Positions 1 through 9,719 of a DNA stretch of 64,000 nt are shown piece after piece. The first letter of the stretch is position 1; every line of letters starts with the position of its first letter. Origin of the DNA: Phaeotremella fagi (taxonomy: Eukaryota; Basidiomycota; Tremellomycetes; Tremellales; Phaeotremellaceae). A model generated the notes under the pieces. That model did not search any database. It was not told the origin of the DNA and saw only the letters and a program-made list of their open reading frames with translations. The translations under genes and the position numbers were made by a program. The stretch lies in the NCBI GenBank assembly GCA_001599715.1, contig BCHU01000011.1, positions 868,001 through 932,000 on the forward strand, read 5' to 3'.

Positions 1-159
1 CAAGGTTGAGCATAGCGTCATGACACATACAAAAATAGAAAAAGAAATATGAAGAAACAATGGAATGCATTTCGAAGCAACTAAGAGAACAATCATTACA
101 AATCACCATATTCAACAATTGCATTACGAGAAGCAACAAAACCTTTCATCACACACCAC

Positions 160-639
160 TTACTCCTCACTAACAACGACTCCTGGCCCACCAGTTTCTA
201 CTGGGATGATACTGAAATGATATGCCGCAGAACCAGCTACATAATAGTTCTCTTGAGTTTCATCTTTTACAACATCTGAGAAAACAACACTCTTAAATTG
301 ATCCCAGTTACGACCTAAAAGAGCAGAGAACTGTTTCTTCTCTTTTTCCTGGAGAGTGAAGTGTATGTAACCCCAGGAGTACTCCTCATCGTCTATGCGG
401 TATAGAGCATAGCGTTCGGAGACTTTCGATGTACCTTGATCTTCTGTGGGGATTGGAAGTGGATCGAGCTTGAATAGCTTATCTTCCTTCCATTGCTGAC
501 CGTAATCGAAAAATCTCGTACGAACAAGCCAGCTGTAGGAGGGAGTTGGTCGAAGAATTGGAATTCTTCCAGTCTCCGTGAGGATGATGGATTTCCCATC
601 GGCTGAGAGGGTGATCGTGGATTTAGTTGCACTTGTCAT
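160..639 (-). CDS. Hypothetical protein, family I copy 1
   Basis: Single-exon reading frame of 159 codons starting at an ATG at 639. I do not recognise the family. It is clearly paralogous to the gene at 3361-3831: both start with a short Ser/Thr segment, carry 'TGR(I/V)P' near residue 25, a Trp/Arg-rich stretch, 'FSALL' near residue 100, and a C-terminal 'SDVV(K/E)DETQ' followed by an aromatic-rich strand-like segment and 'GxPGxVVS'. No signal peptide or membrane segment is seen, so it is probably an intracellular globular protein. It belongs to a duplicated block with the family II genes downstream of each copy. No function is proposed. Confidence 0.6.
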   Translation of the reverse strand: MTSATKSTITLSADGKSIILTETGRIPILRPTPSYSWLVRTRFFDYGQQWKEDKLFKLDPLPIPTEDQGTSKVSERYALYRIDDEEYSWGYIHFTLQEKEKKQFSALLGRNWDQFKSVVFSDVVKDETQENYYVAGSAAYHFSIIPVETGGPGVVVSEE

Positions 640-1110
640 CGTTCTGTGTGTTGATTAACCTTGGTTGTTATGAATCGTACGAACTGGATGGTTGTTTGGG
701 GAATGAAAAAGATCATCAGTGGGATTTTATGTGAGGTAGCTGTTAGCCTTCTCCCAAAAAATGAAATCGACTCGATCGACTCGATAATGAATGGAAAGGA
801 TTGCAGAAATGTTTGGTCTCCTTTGAGTGACATGAAGACATACACACTTTTGAGAGACAGTCGTTGCAGAAGAGGAAGAGATTGATGACGTGAAGTCTGG
901 GGATACTTGAACAACATGATTGGGGAAATACAGTATCATTAATCTCAGTAGTTGAGATGAAATGATGATATTCAAATGCGGCCGATGCACAGTATCTTTA
1001 TGACATGTGGTTACAGAACACAGTTCGATCAACTTAACCAGGAGATTCATATGTACAGATACAGACTGAAATATTTCGACAGAGAAATCAATTCATACAG
1101 CGATAGCAAT
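640..1110. other. Intergenic, no gene seen
   Basis: Small overlapping frames on both strands lack conserved features. It probably holds the 3' end of the family II gene and the promoter of the family I gene. Nothing else is recognised. Confidence 0.5.
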
Positions 1111-1531
1111 CTATCGGAGCCCGCCCCCGAATTGATCACGGAAATTACTACGAACGTCCATGAACCTCATATACTCCAGGGCCCCTTTTTTGACTTTATC
1201 ATCAGCAGACTGTTTCGAGAGCTTAGCAGATTTCTCAGTCGGGAGCGAAGTGTTTGTTTTGGTGGTTGTTTTCTCGGTCCGGGTCTGAGATGTTTTGGTG
1301 GACTGCGATTTTTCGTTTGATTCAGAATCATGGATTTGTCGCTTGGAAGGAAGTACTTACTTTGGTTTGGGTTTGTTCTTCATCTCTTTGGGTGAAATGA
1401 CTTGGAACCAATTCATCAGTTTGTTTGGATAAAGTTCTTGATGAGATTACTGTGACTTTCATCAACCTCCAATCGAAACAAAAACCGTGTGTCAGAAAAT
1501 AAGAAATGAACTTACCACTTGATGTTGACAT
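1111..1531 (-). CDS. Small Ser/Thr/Lys-rich hypothetical protein, family II copy 1
   Basis: Three-exon model built by eye: exon 1 1516-1531 (only 16 nt, encoding MSTSS plus one base), exon 2 1361-1449, exon 3 1111-1302. The introns have GTAAGT donors and CAG acceptors, and the exons sum to 297 nt (98 aa plus TAG). The product is polar, rich in Thr, Lys, Ser and Gln, with no domain recognised. The 16-nt first exon, three-exon layout and a segment resembling 'TEK...SKQSA' are shared with the gene at 4299-4991, so the two look like distant duplicates. The small size and low complexity mean the model needs transcript support. Confidence 0.42.
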
Positions 1532-2262
1532 TGTGGATTGTATTTGAATACAGTACAACTCTTACAATTTAATGGGGTGTTGTGAAGAGCCACAAGGTGA
1601 TAACTATCGTCCGTGAAATATCATTGTAACACTCGATTCGACCTCTATCTGCTATCGAGTCGTTTCTACGTGCGATTCGATTCGATTTAATTCCAAAGTA
1701 TTTCTTCCCATCTTTGTAGCAAAGGATTACATGAAATTTGATTTTGCCACTTACAGTATTATCTTGATTGGTAAAAAGTATCACTCTTACGCAATAATCC
1801 AAGACTGGAATAATTTGTAGATATCTCTATGTATGATGAATAATGACAACTTGGTGTGGTGAGCACTGACGATGCATCGTTTTCTAATTACTTATACTTG
1901 CAGATTGAACGATTGAAATCTGCTTTTGCCACACACACTTGAGAGGCCGCCACTACTGTTGTGGGTTGATCGACAGTTGCTCATGCTGTGGAAAAGAGCA
2001 ATCCATTCAAATCAATTCACCGAAAACTTTTCCTTCCAAGCTTCCATCGAAGCCCAGTGGAGCTCATCGAAGCCTAGAAGGTGAAGCCTTCGGCGTTTTC
2101 ATCTATCTTTTTCGTACTTTTTTGTCGTATTTTTTTATTCAAAATTGCAAATTTGAATTACACTTCCACAAAGGAGGTATCGAAGAAATGAATCTCAGCA
2201 TAATGCTATAGACCAGAAACTTTTCGCTCGAGTTTGTTCTCTTCCCCAATCCCAATTCTACA
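1532..2262. other. Intergenic, no gene seen
   Basis: About 730 bases between a minus-strand and a plus-strand gene, so it should contain two divergent promoters. AT-rich runs occur near 2125-2160. No RNA gene or convincing exon was found. Confidence 0.45.
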
Positions 2263-2841
2263 ATGAAACCTGGTACCAGCTTACTCTCATATATCCTCTT
2301 GAATACTTTCAGTCTTCCAGGTGCAGCAAGCTCAGCCGCCGACTCTTCGAAAACAGCAATCAACTACATACCAATAGTTGCCACCTTCAATTATGGTTCG
2401 GAATCCCTGCGTCATAGCGTCATTATTTGCTCGCCCGATCATGATACAAGTACCAATAGTGATGTAGAAAAAGCCATCGGATACATTGCAAAAATCCCTA
2501 CACAGGAACTTGCAAAGGTAGGCCCCAGCTTGTTGGAGATGTCAACCAACCAGATCTTAGAACATCTGAAACAAGCATCAACGGTCGAAAAACTCAATCA
2601 ACACAAGGAGGAGTTCGAACATCTCAACGACTTCACTTTCAAACCTTTCCCAGCTGATTCGGAGTGGATGCAAAGTACTTTAGAAATTTCGGGTACATTC
2701 ATGGCCGACACTCTCACCAGGCAGCTGATCGGTATCGAGGAAAGGGGAGAAATTGGGTTAACTTTTAGTTTTGGTCTTGGAGACGACATGATCAGTTTCA
2801 AACGTCTAGAGGATGGATCTTTTTTGATTGTTGAGGGATAG
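2263..2841 (+). CDS. Hypothetical protein, possible distant relative of family IV
   Basis: Open frame of 192 codons from an ATG at 2263. The first 29 residues look like a signal peptide (hydrophobic, small residues before 'AASSAAD'). However, 2273-2320 also reads as a 48-nt in-frame intron (GTACCA...TTCCAG), and splicing it out would remove the hydrophobic stretch. The two models predict a secreted or a cytosolic protein respectively. The C-terminal half ('F.P.D......L.....') weakly resembles the family IV gene at 27297-27986. No known domain is recognised. It is the only plus-strand gene in this accessory block. Confidence 0.5.
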   Translation: MKPGTSLLSYILLNTFSLPGAASSAADSSKTAINYIPIVATFNYGSESLRHSVIICSPDHDTSTNSDVEKAIGYIAKIPTQELAKVGPSLLEMSTNQILEHLKQASTVEKLNQHKEEFEHLNDFTFKPFPADSEWMQSTLEISGTFMADTLTRQLIGIEERGEIGLTFSFGLGDDMISFKRLEDGSFLIVEG

Positions 2842-3360
2842 GTCCTCAAATTAAGGGATGGAGGGGAGAAAAGTTAGTTGGTAAAGGAAGGGTGAGGGAA
2901 AGTGATGTGGTTTGTTCTATAGGTTGCTTGAGATTTGAATGCAGTAGTCAGTAGTCAGAGTCAGATTGTGTTCACATTCGTCCTACAGCTGAAAGTGCTC
3001 TCTATCATCCCGTCTACATTTTACTCTTCGACTATAGACTTGGCCACTGCAGTAACACGGCTTCACATTCCACCGCGTGCCACTCCAGCTCGTGCATTGC
3101 TCGCTGAAAGGATTGAATTCAAAGGTAGACAGCCAGCCAAGGAAAGACCACTGTTGCAAGAGACAACTGACTTGAAGAATATTTCTTCCTATCAAAATGT
3201 TGGCACAAATACGAAGTGGTTAGACGAAATCAGGTGATTTGGATTGAATTTCGTTTGAACATCGGCCAGTCAAGCATAAACGTACATCAATACACATCAG
3301 CAGGTATTGGGATACCGTATATAAACTACCAAGTACATTCTGAACGCATCAACCTCACCC
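2842..3360. other. Intergenic, no gene seen
   Basis: Lies between two convergent genes. A 100-codon plus-strand frame at 2935-3237 has no family features and was not accepted. Confidence 0.45.
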
Positions 3361-3831
3361 TCATTTCTTACTAACGACTTCTCCAGGCCACCCCGTTCTC
3401 TTTTTAATAAGCGTAAACTCATAAACCGCACTGCGAGCAGTGTAAAACTCTTTTTGGGTTTCATCCTCTACAACATCTGACAAAACAACTCTATCAAGTC
3501 TACCATAATGACCATCTAGCAGCGCGGAAAACTGGTCTTTTTCTTCTCCTTGGAATCTGAATATGGCACTAAGCATGGCTGACTCTTCGTCTGCTTTTGT
3601 GAGAAGAGCAAAACGTTTGAGACCGTTGTTCCAACAAGAGTTGTCTTCGGTATCTGAGGTGACATCGAACTCGACTAATTGGTTTTCCTTCCATTTTTGA
3701 GTGTACCAGTCTAAAAGTCTGGTGTGAATAATCCATTTTTTTTTATAAGGATCTTTGTTGAATGGCACTCTGCCGGTTTCAATGATACTGGTGGATTCTT
3801 TGTCGAATGTTACTTGATTCTCTGAAGACAT
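3361..3831 (-). CDS. Hypothetical protein, family I copy 2
   Basis: Single-exon frame of 156 codons from an ATG at 3831. It is the paralogue of the gene at 160-639, sharing spacing and motifs ('TGRVP', 'WKE(D/N)', 'FSALL', 'SDVVEDETQ', 'GWPGEVVS') across the whole length. Amino-acid divergence is high but length is conserved, which suggests both copies are under constraint. Like copy 1 it lies near a family II gene, so the gene neighbourhood appears to have been duplicated. There is no signal peptide and function is unknown. Confidence 0.6.
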   Translation of the reverse strand: MSSENQVTFDKESTSIIETGRVPFNKDPYKKKWIIHTRLLDWYTQKWKENQLVEFDVTSDTEDNSCWNNGLKRFALLTKADEESAMLSAIFRFQGEEKDQFSALLDGHYGRLDRVVLSDVVEDETQKEFYTARSAVYEFTLIKKRTGWPGEVVSKK

Positions 3832-3924
3832 CGTTCGGTCTTTACTGATTAAGTTTGATTTTGGAGATGTTGAAGGATATGAAAGATGAAATGCAGGGAG
3901 TGAGACCTTTACTACTGTACTACA

Positions 3925-4203
3925 CTATATCTGCGGCCTTCTCCTTAAATATGAGGGACTCCTACTATGAAAGGGAATATAACAAACTGTCTTTCCCCCT
4001 TTGTTTTCCATAGCGAAATACTCATTCTTTGCTGACCACTCCTGGTCGGTGATTGAATAAGAGTAACGAAATCTGACCTGGGACTTGGAGAAGAGTCCTA
4101 CGGAAACGGACCAGTCAATTTGATACATACTGTACAGTATTCGTCGTTCAGATGACACAATAGGCAAAAGGACATGTATGACTTCCAAATCTCTTTGGCT
4201 CAC
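3925..4203 (-). pseudogene. Possible degenerate family I fragment
   Basis: A 92-codon frame without an ATG at its 5' end. A segment 'VRFRY....D.EW...NEYF' resembles the 'VRTRFFDYGQQWKEDKLF' region of the family I genes, but the conserved C-terminal block is absent. It could be a decayed third copy between family I copy 2 and family II copy 2, or an accidental frame. Confidence 0.22.
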
Positions 4204-4298
4204 TTGCTTCGCTCTTCACGAAAGCATAAAAATCGACTGACGAACATGTAAAAGAATTCATGGAAATCCACCCGCTATGTGATTAGTATCACTACTAT

Positions 4299-4991
4299 CT
4301 ACAGTATGTCATCGCAACCCATGATGATATCCGGTAGTCTATTGTACCGATACCAGAAGAAATCCTCCTCTTCTTGTCTCTCCTTTGCCAACAACTGAGC
4401 CTGCTCGTCTGTGATAGGGTAACCATGACGTTGTCCCCATTCAGCTGATTGTTTGGATGGATCAAGAAGCTTCTCGGTTCCAGTCGAAGTTTTGTTGCTG
4501 TCTGACGCTTTTGAGCCGTCGTCTTGAGTTGTCTTGGTGCAACCATCGGTCTGTGCTTGGTTATTGTCATGTTTCGGAATTAAATGCATTGACTCACAGT
4601 TTGTGTAAGTCTTTCTTGCTTGCGAGGGTATCTTCCCTCACACCAATATTTTGCGACTGCAGCGTACCTTGAATACCTAGGATCATCATCACCAGTTCCT
4701 GAGATTTGAGTGTTCTCTGAAACCTCATCACCCTCATCACCAGTTCCTGAAAATCGTGTGTAGTTTGAATCATCACCCTCATCACCAGTTTCTGAGAATC
4801 GAGTGTAATTTGAATTCTCACCACCCTCATCACCAGTGTCTGAAAATCGAGTGTACGTTGTACCCATATCACTAGGTTCAGAAGGCTCGTTATCTATTTC
4901 AGATGACCAGGTCAATCTCCAGTCATTTCACAAATGAAATCAAGACACATGCAAACCAAAGAACACACAACTCACCTTTTGAAGATGTCAT
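4299..4991 (-). CDS. Acidic repeat protein, family II copy 2
   Basis: Three-exon model: exon 1 4976-4991 (16 nt, MTSSK), exon 2 4598-4893, exon 3 4299-4550, with introns of 82 and 47 nt having GTGAGT donors and AG acceptors. The sum is 564 nt, in frame (187 aa). Exon 2 encodes three to four copies of an acidic unit (T-R-F-S-x-T-G-D-E-G), about 20 residues apart and visible as a minisatellite in the DNA. Exon 3 encodes a polar C-terminus ending in a Tyr/Trp-containing segment. First-exon size and intron phase match the gene at 1111-1531. No known domain; likely intracellular and partly disordered. Confidence 0.45.
4670..4870. repeat. Coding minisatellite (TRFSxTGDEG unit)
   Basis: The core 'CACCCTCATCACCAGT' recurs three times, with a degenerate fourth copy, at roughly 45-60 base spacing. 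It lies in exon 2 of the minus-strand gene at 4299-4991 and encodes the acidic unit. Unit lengths differ by multiples of three, so the frame is kept. Confidence 0.7.
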
Positions 4992-5869
4992 GATTGTACG
5001 TATATGACTTATAAGTGAGTTGTTACTTTTCGTGGAAAACGTTTCTGTCAAAGTTTATCTCTCAAGGGTAAAAGTGGAAAGAAAAGTGTCGCTGTTGTAA
5101 GTTGAGGAGGGGGGTACGGGTCGTTGAATGCAATACAAAGGTAGGAAATACAAAGGTGATCTTAGGAGGACAATAAACAAAGGTTTGCTGCAAGTTGAGG
5201 AGGGGGATACGTGTTATCGAACGCTAGACAAAGGTGACCTTAGGAGGGCATCAAACAAAGGTTTCTCTTGTGAGGTTTTGGACACTCCTTTTATCGACTT
5301 AACGACCTGGTTTTACTGTACAGATCGCAAGGGCTGATAATTCAATGATACGACTGAGAGATGAACATTTTTCACATATACCCATAAAGTACAGCTTCCG
5401 TCAATACAGCATGTATCTGCAAACATGAGTGAGATTTTGACTTGGATGCGGGGGTTGAACAATGGCATTCTTCTATACCTGATGGAATGATGAAGAAAGG
5501 ATGGGATTCTCACTCGGGAAAACGATTGCTGTTGAATTTGAAAGATATATGTAGGATGACGACTGATTTGCGGCTGTTAACAAAGGCTTACTCGCGGTGC
5601 TTCGAAAGCTTTTAAGAACCTTTCATCAGCTTTGGCATGAAACGATTACTGTAATGTAACAAAATCATCAATGCGATTCAAGAAGTCAGGGAGGTCTGTG
5701 TGTGGGACTCTTGGTAGAGTGCTACTTTGCCGGTGCACTTTGTTTGCTTTAAACCCCCTGATCCCTATGTGAAAAGCTTGCGAAATTCATAAAGTTATTG
5801 TTTTAACATGTATAGCTCCTAAAAATAACGTCGCAAATACAGTGCTGTACAGTACTCGTGTATACACTT
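4992..5869. other. Intergenic, holds a direct repeat
   Basis: No gene is supported across about 880 bases. The only structured element is the imperfect direct repeat near 5098-5270, listed separately. Short frames here are not conserved. Confidence 0.45.
5098..5270. repeat. Imperfect tandem direct repeat, two copies of about 85-90 bases
   Basis: Copy 1 runs from about 5098 and copy 2 from about 5189. Both contain 'AAGTTGAGGAGGGG', then 'ACAAAGGTGA(T/C)CTTAGGAGG', then 'AAACAAAGGTTT' in the same order. Internal 'ACAAAGGT' boxes also repeat. No terminal inverted repeat or coding capacity is seen. Confidence 0.6.
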
Positions 5870-6085
5870 TTATGGACCATTCAAAATACTCGAACTCGAT
5901 TCTGTAGCCTTTCCAGTCTTAGCAACAGGAGTTCCTTGAAACAATAGACCGACATCTGAATACGTTTGCAGCAAACTCTTTAAAGTAATCAGTAAGAAAC
6001 AAAAGTTGAATAATAAATGTCTCACAATACTAGAAACCTTTTCTTCTGTTTTGGAGCGTTTTGTATCTGGATGATCCTCGTTCAT
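5870..6085 (-). CDS. Possible small two-exon hypothetical gene
   Basis: A conservative model starts at the ATG at 6085 (MNEDHP...), has an intron with a GTGAGA donor ending at about 5980, and stops at 5870. The frame stays open upstream to an acceptor-like CAACAG near 6160, so a further 5' exon may exist, but no upstream ATG fits its phase. The product is short, polar and Ser/Thr-rich. No homology is recognised. Confidence 0.25.
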   Translation of the reverse strand: MNEDHPDTKRSKTEEKVSSIVRHLLFNFCFLLITLKSLLQTYSDVGLLFQGTPVAKTGKATESSSSILNGP

Positions 6086-6265
6086 GTTGGATTCGTCAAC
6101 ACCTGTACTCGTTCCCAATTTCAATTCTTTGGTATCAACTGTCGATGATGTGACTGTTGCTGGTAGACACAGGAGTCAGCGAAGGTTTACATCAACTCAC
6201 AAATGGTTATGCACGTACATTTATTTGTGCATGTATTTCTGGAATCTTTTATATTCTCCATCTTA

Positions 6266-7071
6266 AACCGTGTTTGTAGCAACAAGTAGAAATACTTTTG
6301 AAATGAAATATGAAAGAGAGTTGTGACATAAATTCAAGCAGGAAATACGAACGTGCTATGACGAACTTCTTTCCAGATTTATGGAAACATTTGGTCATCA
6401 AAGGATCTTCCAGTACCTCTTAAACACACGCATTGGATTCACCGTTTGCCACGGAAAGTTATCGCCACTAGGTTTGTTTGGTTCACTCAGGGTCTATGCA
6501 TGTTTTTAATTTTGGGGTCAGAGCGCGGCACGGCAGTAGGTGGGAAAGGAGGGGGGGAAAGGCAAAGGACCTCGTACGAGGCGACGAGGCAGAGTGGATA
6601 ACAGCAAGCAACAACGTAAGTAAAGATTTTCATCTACATCTACATCTACATCTAATTTACAAGAGGTTCACCGACCCCCATCCTCACCTCCTCACCACCC
6701 CCCGGACCCACACCCAACCACACCCACACCCACACTCACTTGACCATTCCAGCGTTCACGATTAGACTGGCTGAAAAACAGAAAATCAAAGGAAACAGGA
6801 AAAAAATCTTCATCTTTAAAAAACCCAACACCAACGTCGACGTCGACTTAACGATCCCACCTACCCATTTAACGTCTTAATCAACCACCTTGTCAATTCT
6901 TTATTCCTAAACACAACTTATCTCCAAACTCACGGCCGAACTGTGCATTCCCATCACATAACACACACGCTCGGAAATCTTCGCGTTTGACTTTTTGATC
7001 GTCCCACCTTAGTGGCCATATATAAATTACCAGCAACTTAATTAATTCTCTATCATCAACTATCATCCACA
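6266..7071. other. ERG3 upstream region with simple repeats
   Basis: No gene is supported. It contains a short CATCTA repeat near 6630-6655, C-rich CACCC/CCACAC tracts near 6670-6740 and, close to ERG3, a TATA-like element. Probably the ERG3 promoter and leader. Confidence 0.5.
7017..7027 (+). promoter_or_regulatory. TATA-like element of ERG3
   Basis: CATATATAAAT lies about 45-55 bases before the ERG3 ATG at 7072. Position and sequence suit a TATA box; transcription start is not known. Confidence 0.4.
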
Positions 7072-8208
7072 ATGGACGTTCTACTTCATTACGCCGATGA
7101 ATACGCTTTCGATAAAGTGTATTCATATCTCCTACCTTACCCAAGTATCCCGGAATCGTTAACTTCGAATATCAACGGTACCACCATCCCTGAATTCATT
7201 TCCAAAACCTATAACCCAACCTCAAGTTCCCTCCTAGCACGAGACAACATTATTCGTCAAACATGCTCTATATTCTGGATAGCACTGATAGGAGCCGTAC
7301 TCATGTATTTCATCTTCTGCTCGTTATCCTATTATCTAGTTTACGACCGTCGTCTCGAACATCATCCTCGATTCCTTAAAAATCAAGTTTCGATGGAAAT
7401 CAAATCAAGTTTGATCGCTATTCCAACAATCGACGTTTTGACTTTACCATGGTTCGTAGGAGAAGTTAGAGGTTACAGTAAAATGTATTCTGAAGTTGGG
7501 GAGTACGGTTGGGGATATCTTTTGGCTAGTGTCGTGGCTTATTTGGTTTTCACGGATTTCATGATTTATTGGATTCATCGTTTGGAACATCATCCTAGGA
7601 TTTATAAATATATTCATAAACCTCATCATAAATGGATTGGTACGTTATTGCTTTAGGTTATGATTTAGGGCGTTTGTTGATGGTACCACAGTCCCAACTC
7701 CATTCGCTGCGTTGGCTTTCCATCCGTTGGACGGATACGCTCAATCACTTCCATATCAGTGAGTATCAACTTGACTTATTCATCGTAATATAAATTGACC
7801 AAAACTCTCTTAGCGTCTTTGTCTACCTCGTCCCACTCCAAAAACATCTTTACCTGGTCCTCTTCGTTTTCGTCCAATTATGGACAATCTTGATTCACGA
7901 TGGTGACATGATCTCCGGTCACCTACTAGAAAGATTCATCAACAGTCCAGCTCATCATACCCTCCATCATCTATATTTCACATGCAATTATGGTCAGGTA
8001 AGTATCTTCTCATCAGTCAAGTCACGGTTTCACTGACTAATCACGCAACCTTTATTAGTACTTCACATGGGCAGATTCATATTTCGACAGTTATAGAGCT
8101 CCATTACCAGAACTTGATCCTATCCATGAATCTCTACGAATGATGAAGAAAAAAGGTTTGATCGATGACGATGGGAAACCTGTCGATCAAAACACGAAGG
8201 AGGAGTAA
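7072..8208 (+). CDS. ERG3: C-5 sterol desaturase
   Basis: Four exons, 7072-7639, 7692-7758, 7814-7997 and 8059-8208, sum to 969 nt (322 aa). The product is a polytopic ER enzyme of the fatty acid hydroxylase/sterol desaturase superfamily that introduces the C-5(6) double bond in ergosterol synthesis. Visible family marks are an N-terminal hydrophobic segment, the iron-binding histidine boxes HRLEHH, HKPHHK and HHTLHH, and a C-terminal 'YFTWADSYFDSYR' segment typical of Erg3. All splice sites are GT-AG with in-phase joins (for example HKW-I-VPTPFAA). Length is close to that of yeast Erg3. It converges with DPH4, 274 bases from its stop. Family knowledge: loss alters azole and polyene response; nothing here shows such a defect. 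Confidence 0.93.
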
Positions 8209-8482
8209 AGGGGGGTTTGCAATGGATGACTGGACATTGAATTTAGATGGTTTTGACGTCTTTTAACGATTACATAGATGAAAACCTTCGTTTCTACATT
8301 TTTACTACATTTAAATAAACCGAATATATCAGTTGTTACACTCAGAAAACGATTGATTTATTAATCTGCTTTATGCAATTTTTGTTTTTTGTTAGGCAAT
8401 GAGAAGGATTCTGTGATTTGATAATTTGATAACGCTAGTCTAGTGGCAATGATCCAAATTGGTTCATACCATGCGTCATTCA

Positions 8483-9312
8483 CTACACCCCCTCCCCCTC
8501 CTCAACAACATCGTACAAAACCTTGATCCATTCCCCACATCCTTCACATCCAACAACTTCCACCCCGTCTTCTAGATCTTGGATGGTAATCCTGAAAAAA
8601 GAAGAACATCGACATTGATAGGTATAATAATCAGGTTCAGCTTCAGGTTCAAGCTCTGATACGAGATGATCTGGAGAATCCTTGTAATGAGGTTCGAAAT
8701 TTGATAGTGAAATCTCATACGATATATGAGGACCTTTATTTGTATTTTCTTTGAAAGGATGTTAGTAAATGAATTGCTTGGAACTTACCAATTGAATTCA
8801 ATTTCTGATCATTCCCATTCTCAAATTTCAATTCCCATTCTCTACGTCGACCAGGATCCGAGAGTACATATCTAGCTTCGTTGATCAGAACGATCTCATC
8901 GTCATTAACAGAGTGAAGACGTTTATCAGGATGATACTGTTGTTCTCATTAGTCCACACCGTTCAAGAGAGATGAGACATACAATCAAAACCGCTTTCCT
9001 CCATGCTACATTTATCTCCTGGGTCGAAGACGATTTATCTACGCCTAGGAGGGCGTAGTAATCTGGGTTGGGTTTTGGATTTTGGGTTATTTTGGAATTG
9101 GATTTGGGGTGGTTATTGGAAGAAAAATATGGAAAGAATCTTTCGATTTTTAGTTGCCACCACAAAGTAGTATTTAATTCATCCCCCCATTTAATCCTTT
9201 GTTCAACCCTTAGTTTTTTCGTCACCTAGAAAAACACCTTCCCCTTCCTATCCATTTAATCATTTTCAACCCATAAAATTCATTTTATTGCATATACCAA
9301 AAGGGAACTCAT
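8483..9312 (-). CDS. DPH4: Diphthamide biosynthesis protein 4 (J-domain, CSL zinc finger)
   Basis: Four exons, 9298-9312, 8983-9225, 8789-8936 and 8483-8748, sum to 672 nt (223 aa). The J domain includes 'DYYALLGVDKSSST' and the diagnostic HPD tripeptide (YHPDKR), which is only formed after splicing exons 2 and 3. The C-terminus has the paired-cysteine zinc motif (CRC ... CEGCGEW) of the CSL/DPH type. Dph4 is a J-protein acting with Dph3-like electron donors in the first step of diphthamide formation on eEF2. The tiny 15-nt first exon is inferred from the only upstream ATG in phase and is the least certain part. It diverges from the Barentsz-type gene. Confidence 0.85.
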
Positions 9313-9719
9313 AAATAGTATAGTAAGTGTCAAACTTATAGTTGTCTCTTTGGCTGGGACACTCTTGGTGTGTGACGGTGAATCGCTCTACGGTCCTTCG
9401 GTGTCATTCTCATTTTTTGATGTTTGGGTGGCAACCCCTCTCGTCCGATCTTTTTCATCTCTTTCATCGTTGAATTCATCACTTACTCTATACCAGACTC
9501 TACTTTCATTTCTCCTATTCCAAATTATACCAAAACGAGTCTGAAGTTTCTCTCTCTATTTTATCACGTACGGGAGCGAACAGTTTGATTTAAATAGGAT
9601 TCAAATCACTGACCAACTTTTCTACTAGATTAACGAAAAGAACATACTCAATCAATTTATAACTTTATATCGTAAGTCGCCTTACAAACTCCAAACGAAC
9701 TCAAATTAACCCCGAATAG
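9313..9719. promoter_or_regulatory. Divergent promoter region with 5' UTR intron
   Basis: About 400 bases separate the DPH4 start and the start of the plus-strand gene at 9720. Within it 9672-9719 has intron features (GTAAGT donor, AG exactly before the ATG), so the plus-strand transcript probably has a 48-nt 5' UTR intron. Confidence 0.5.

Noticed and set aside
2935..3237. 100-codon plus-strand frame downstream of the 2263 gene
   Set aside because: No ATG context or family similarity; lies in a convergent intergenic spacer.
6478..6765. 95-codon plus-strand frame in the ERG3 upstream region
   Set aside because: Low-complexity His/Pro/Leu sequence arising from CATCTA and CACCC repeats; no conserved feature.
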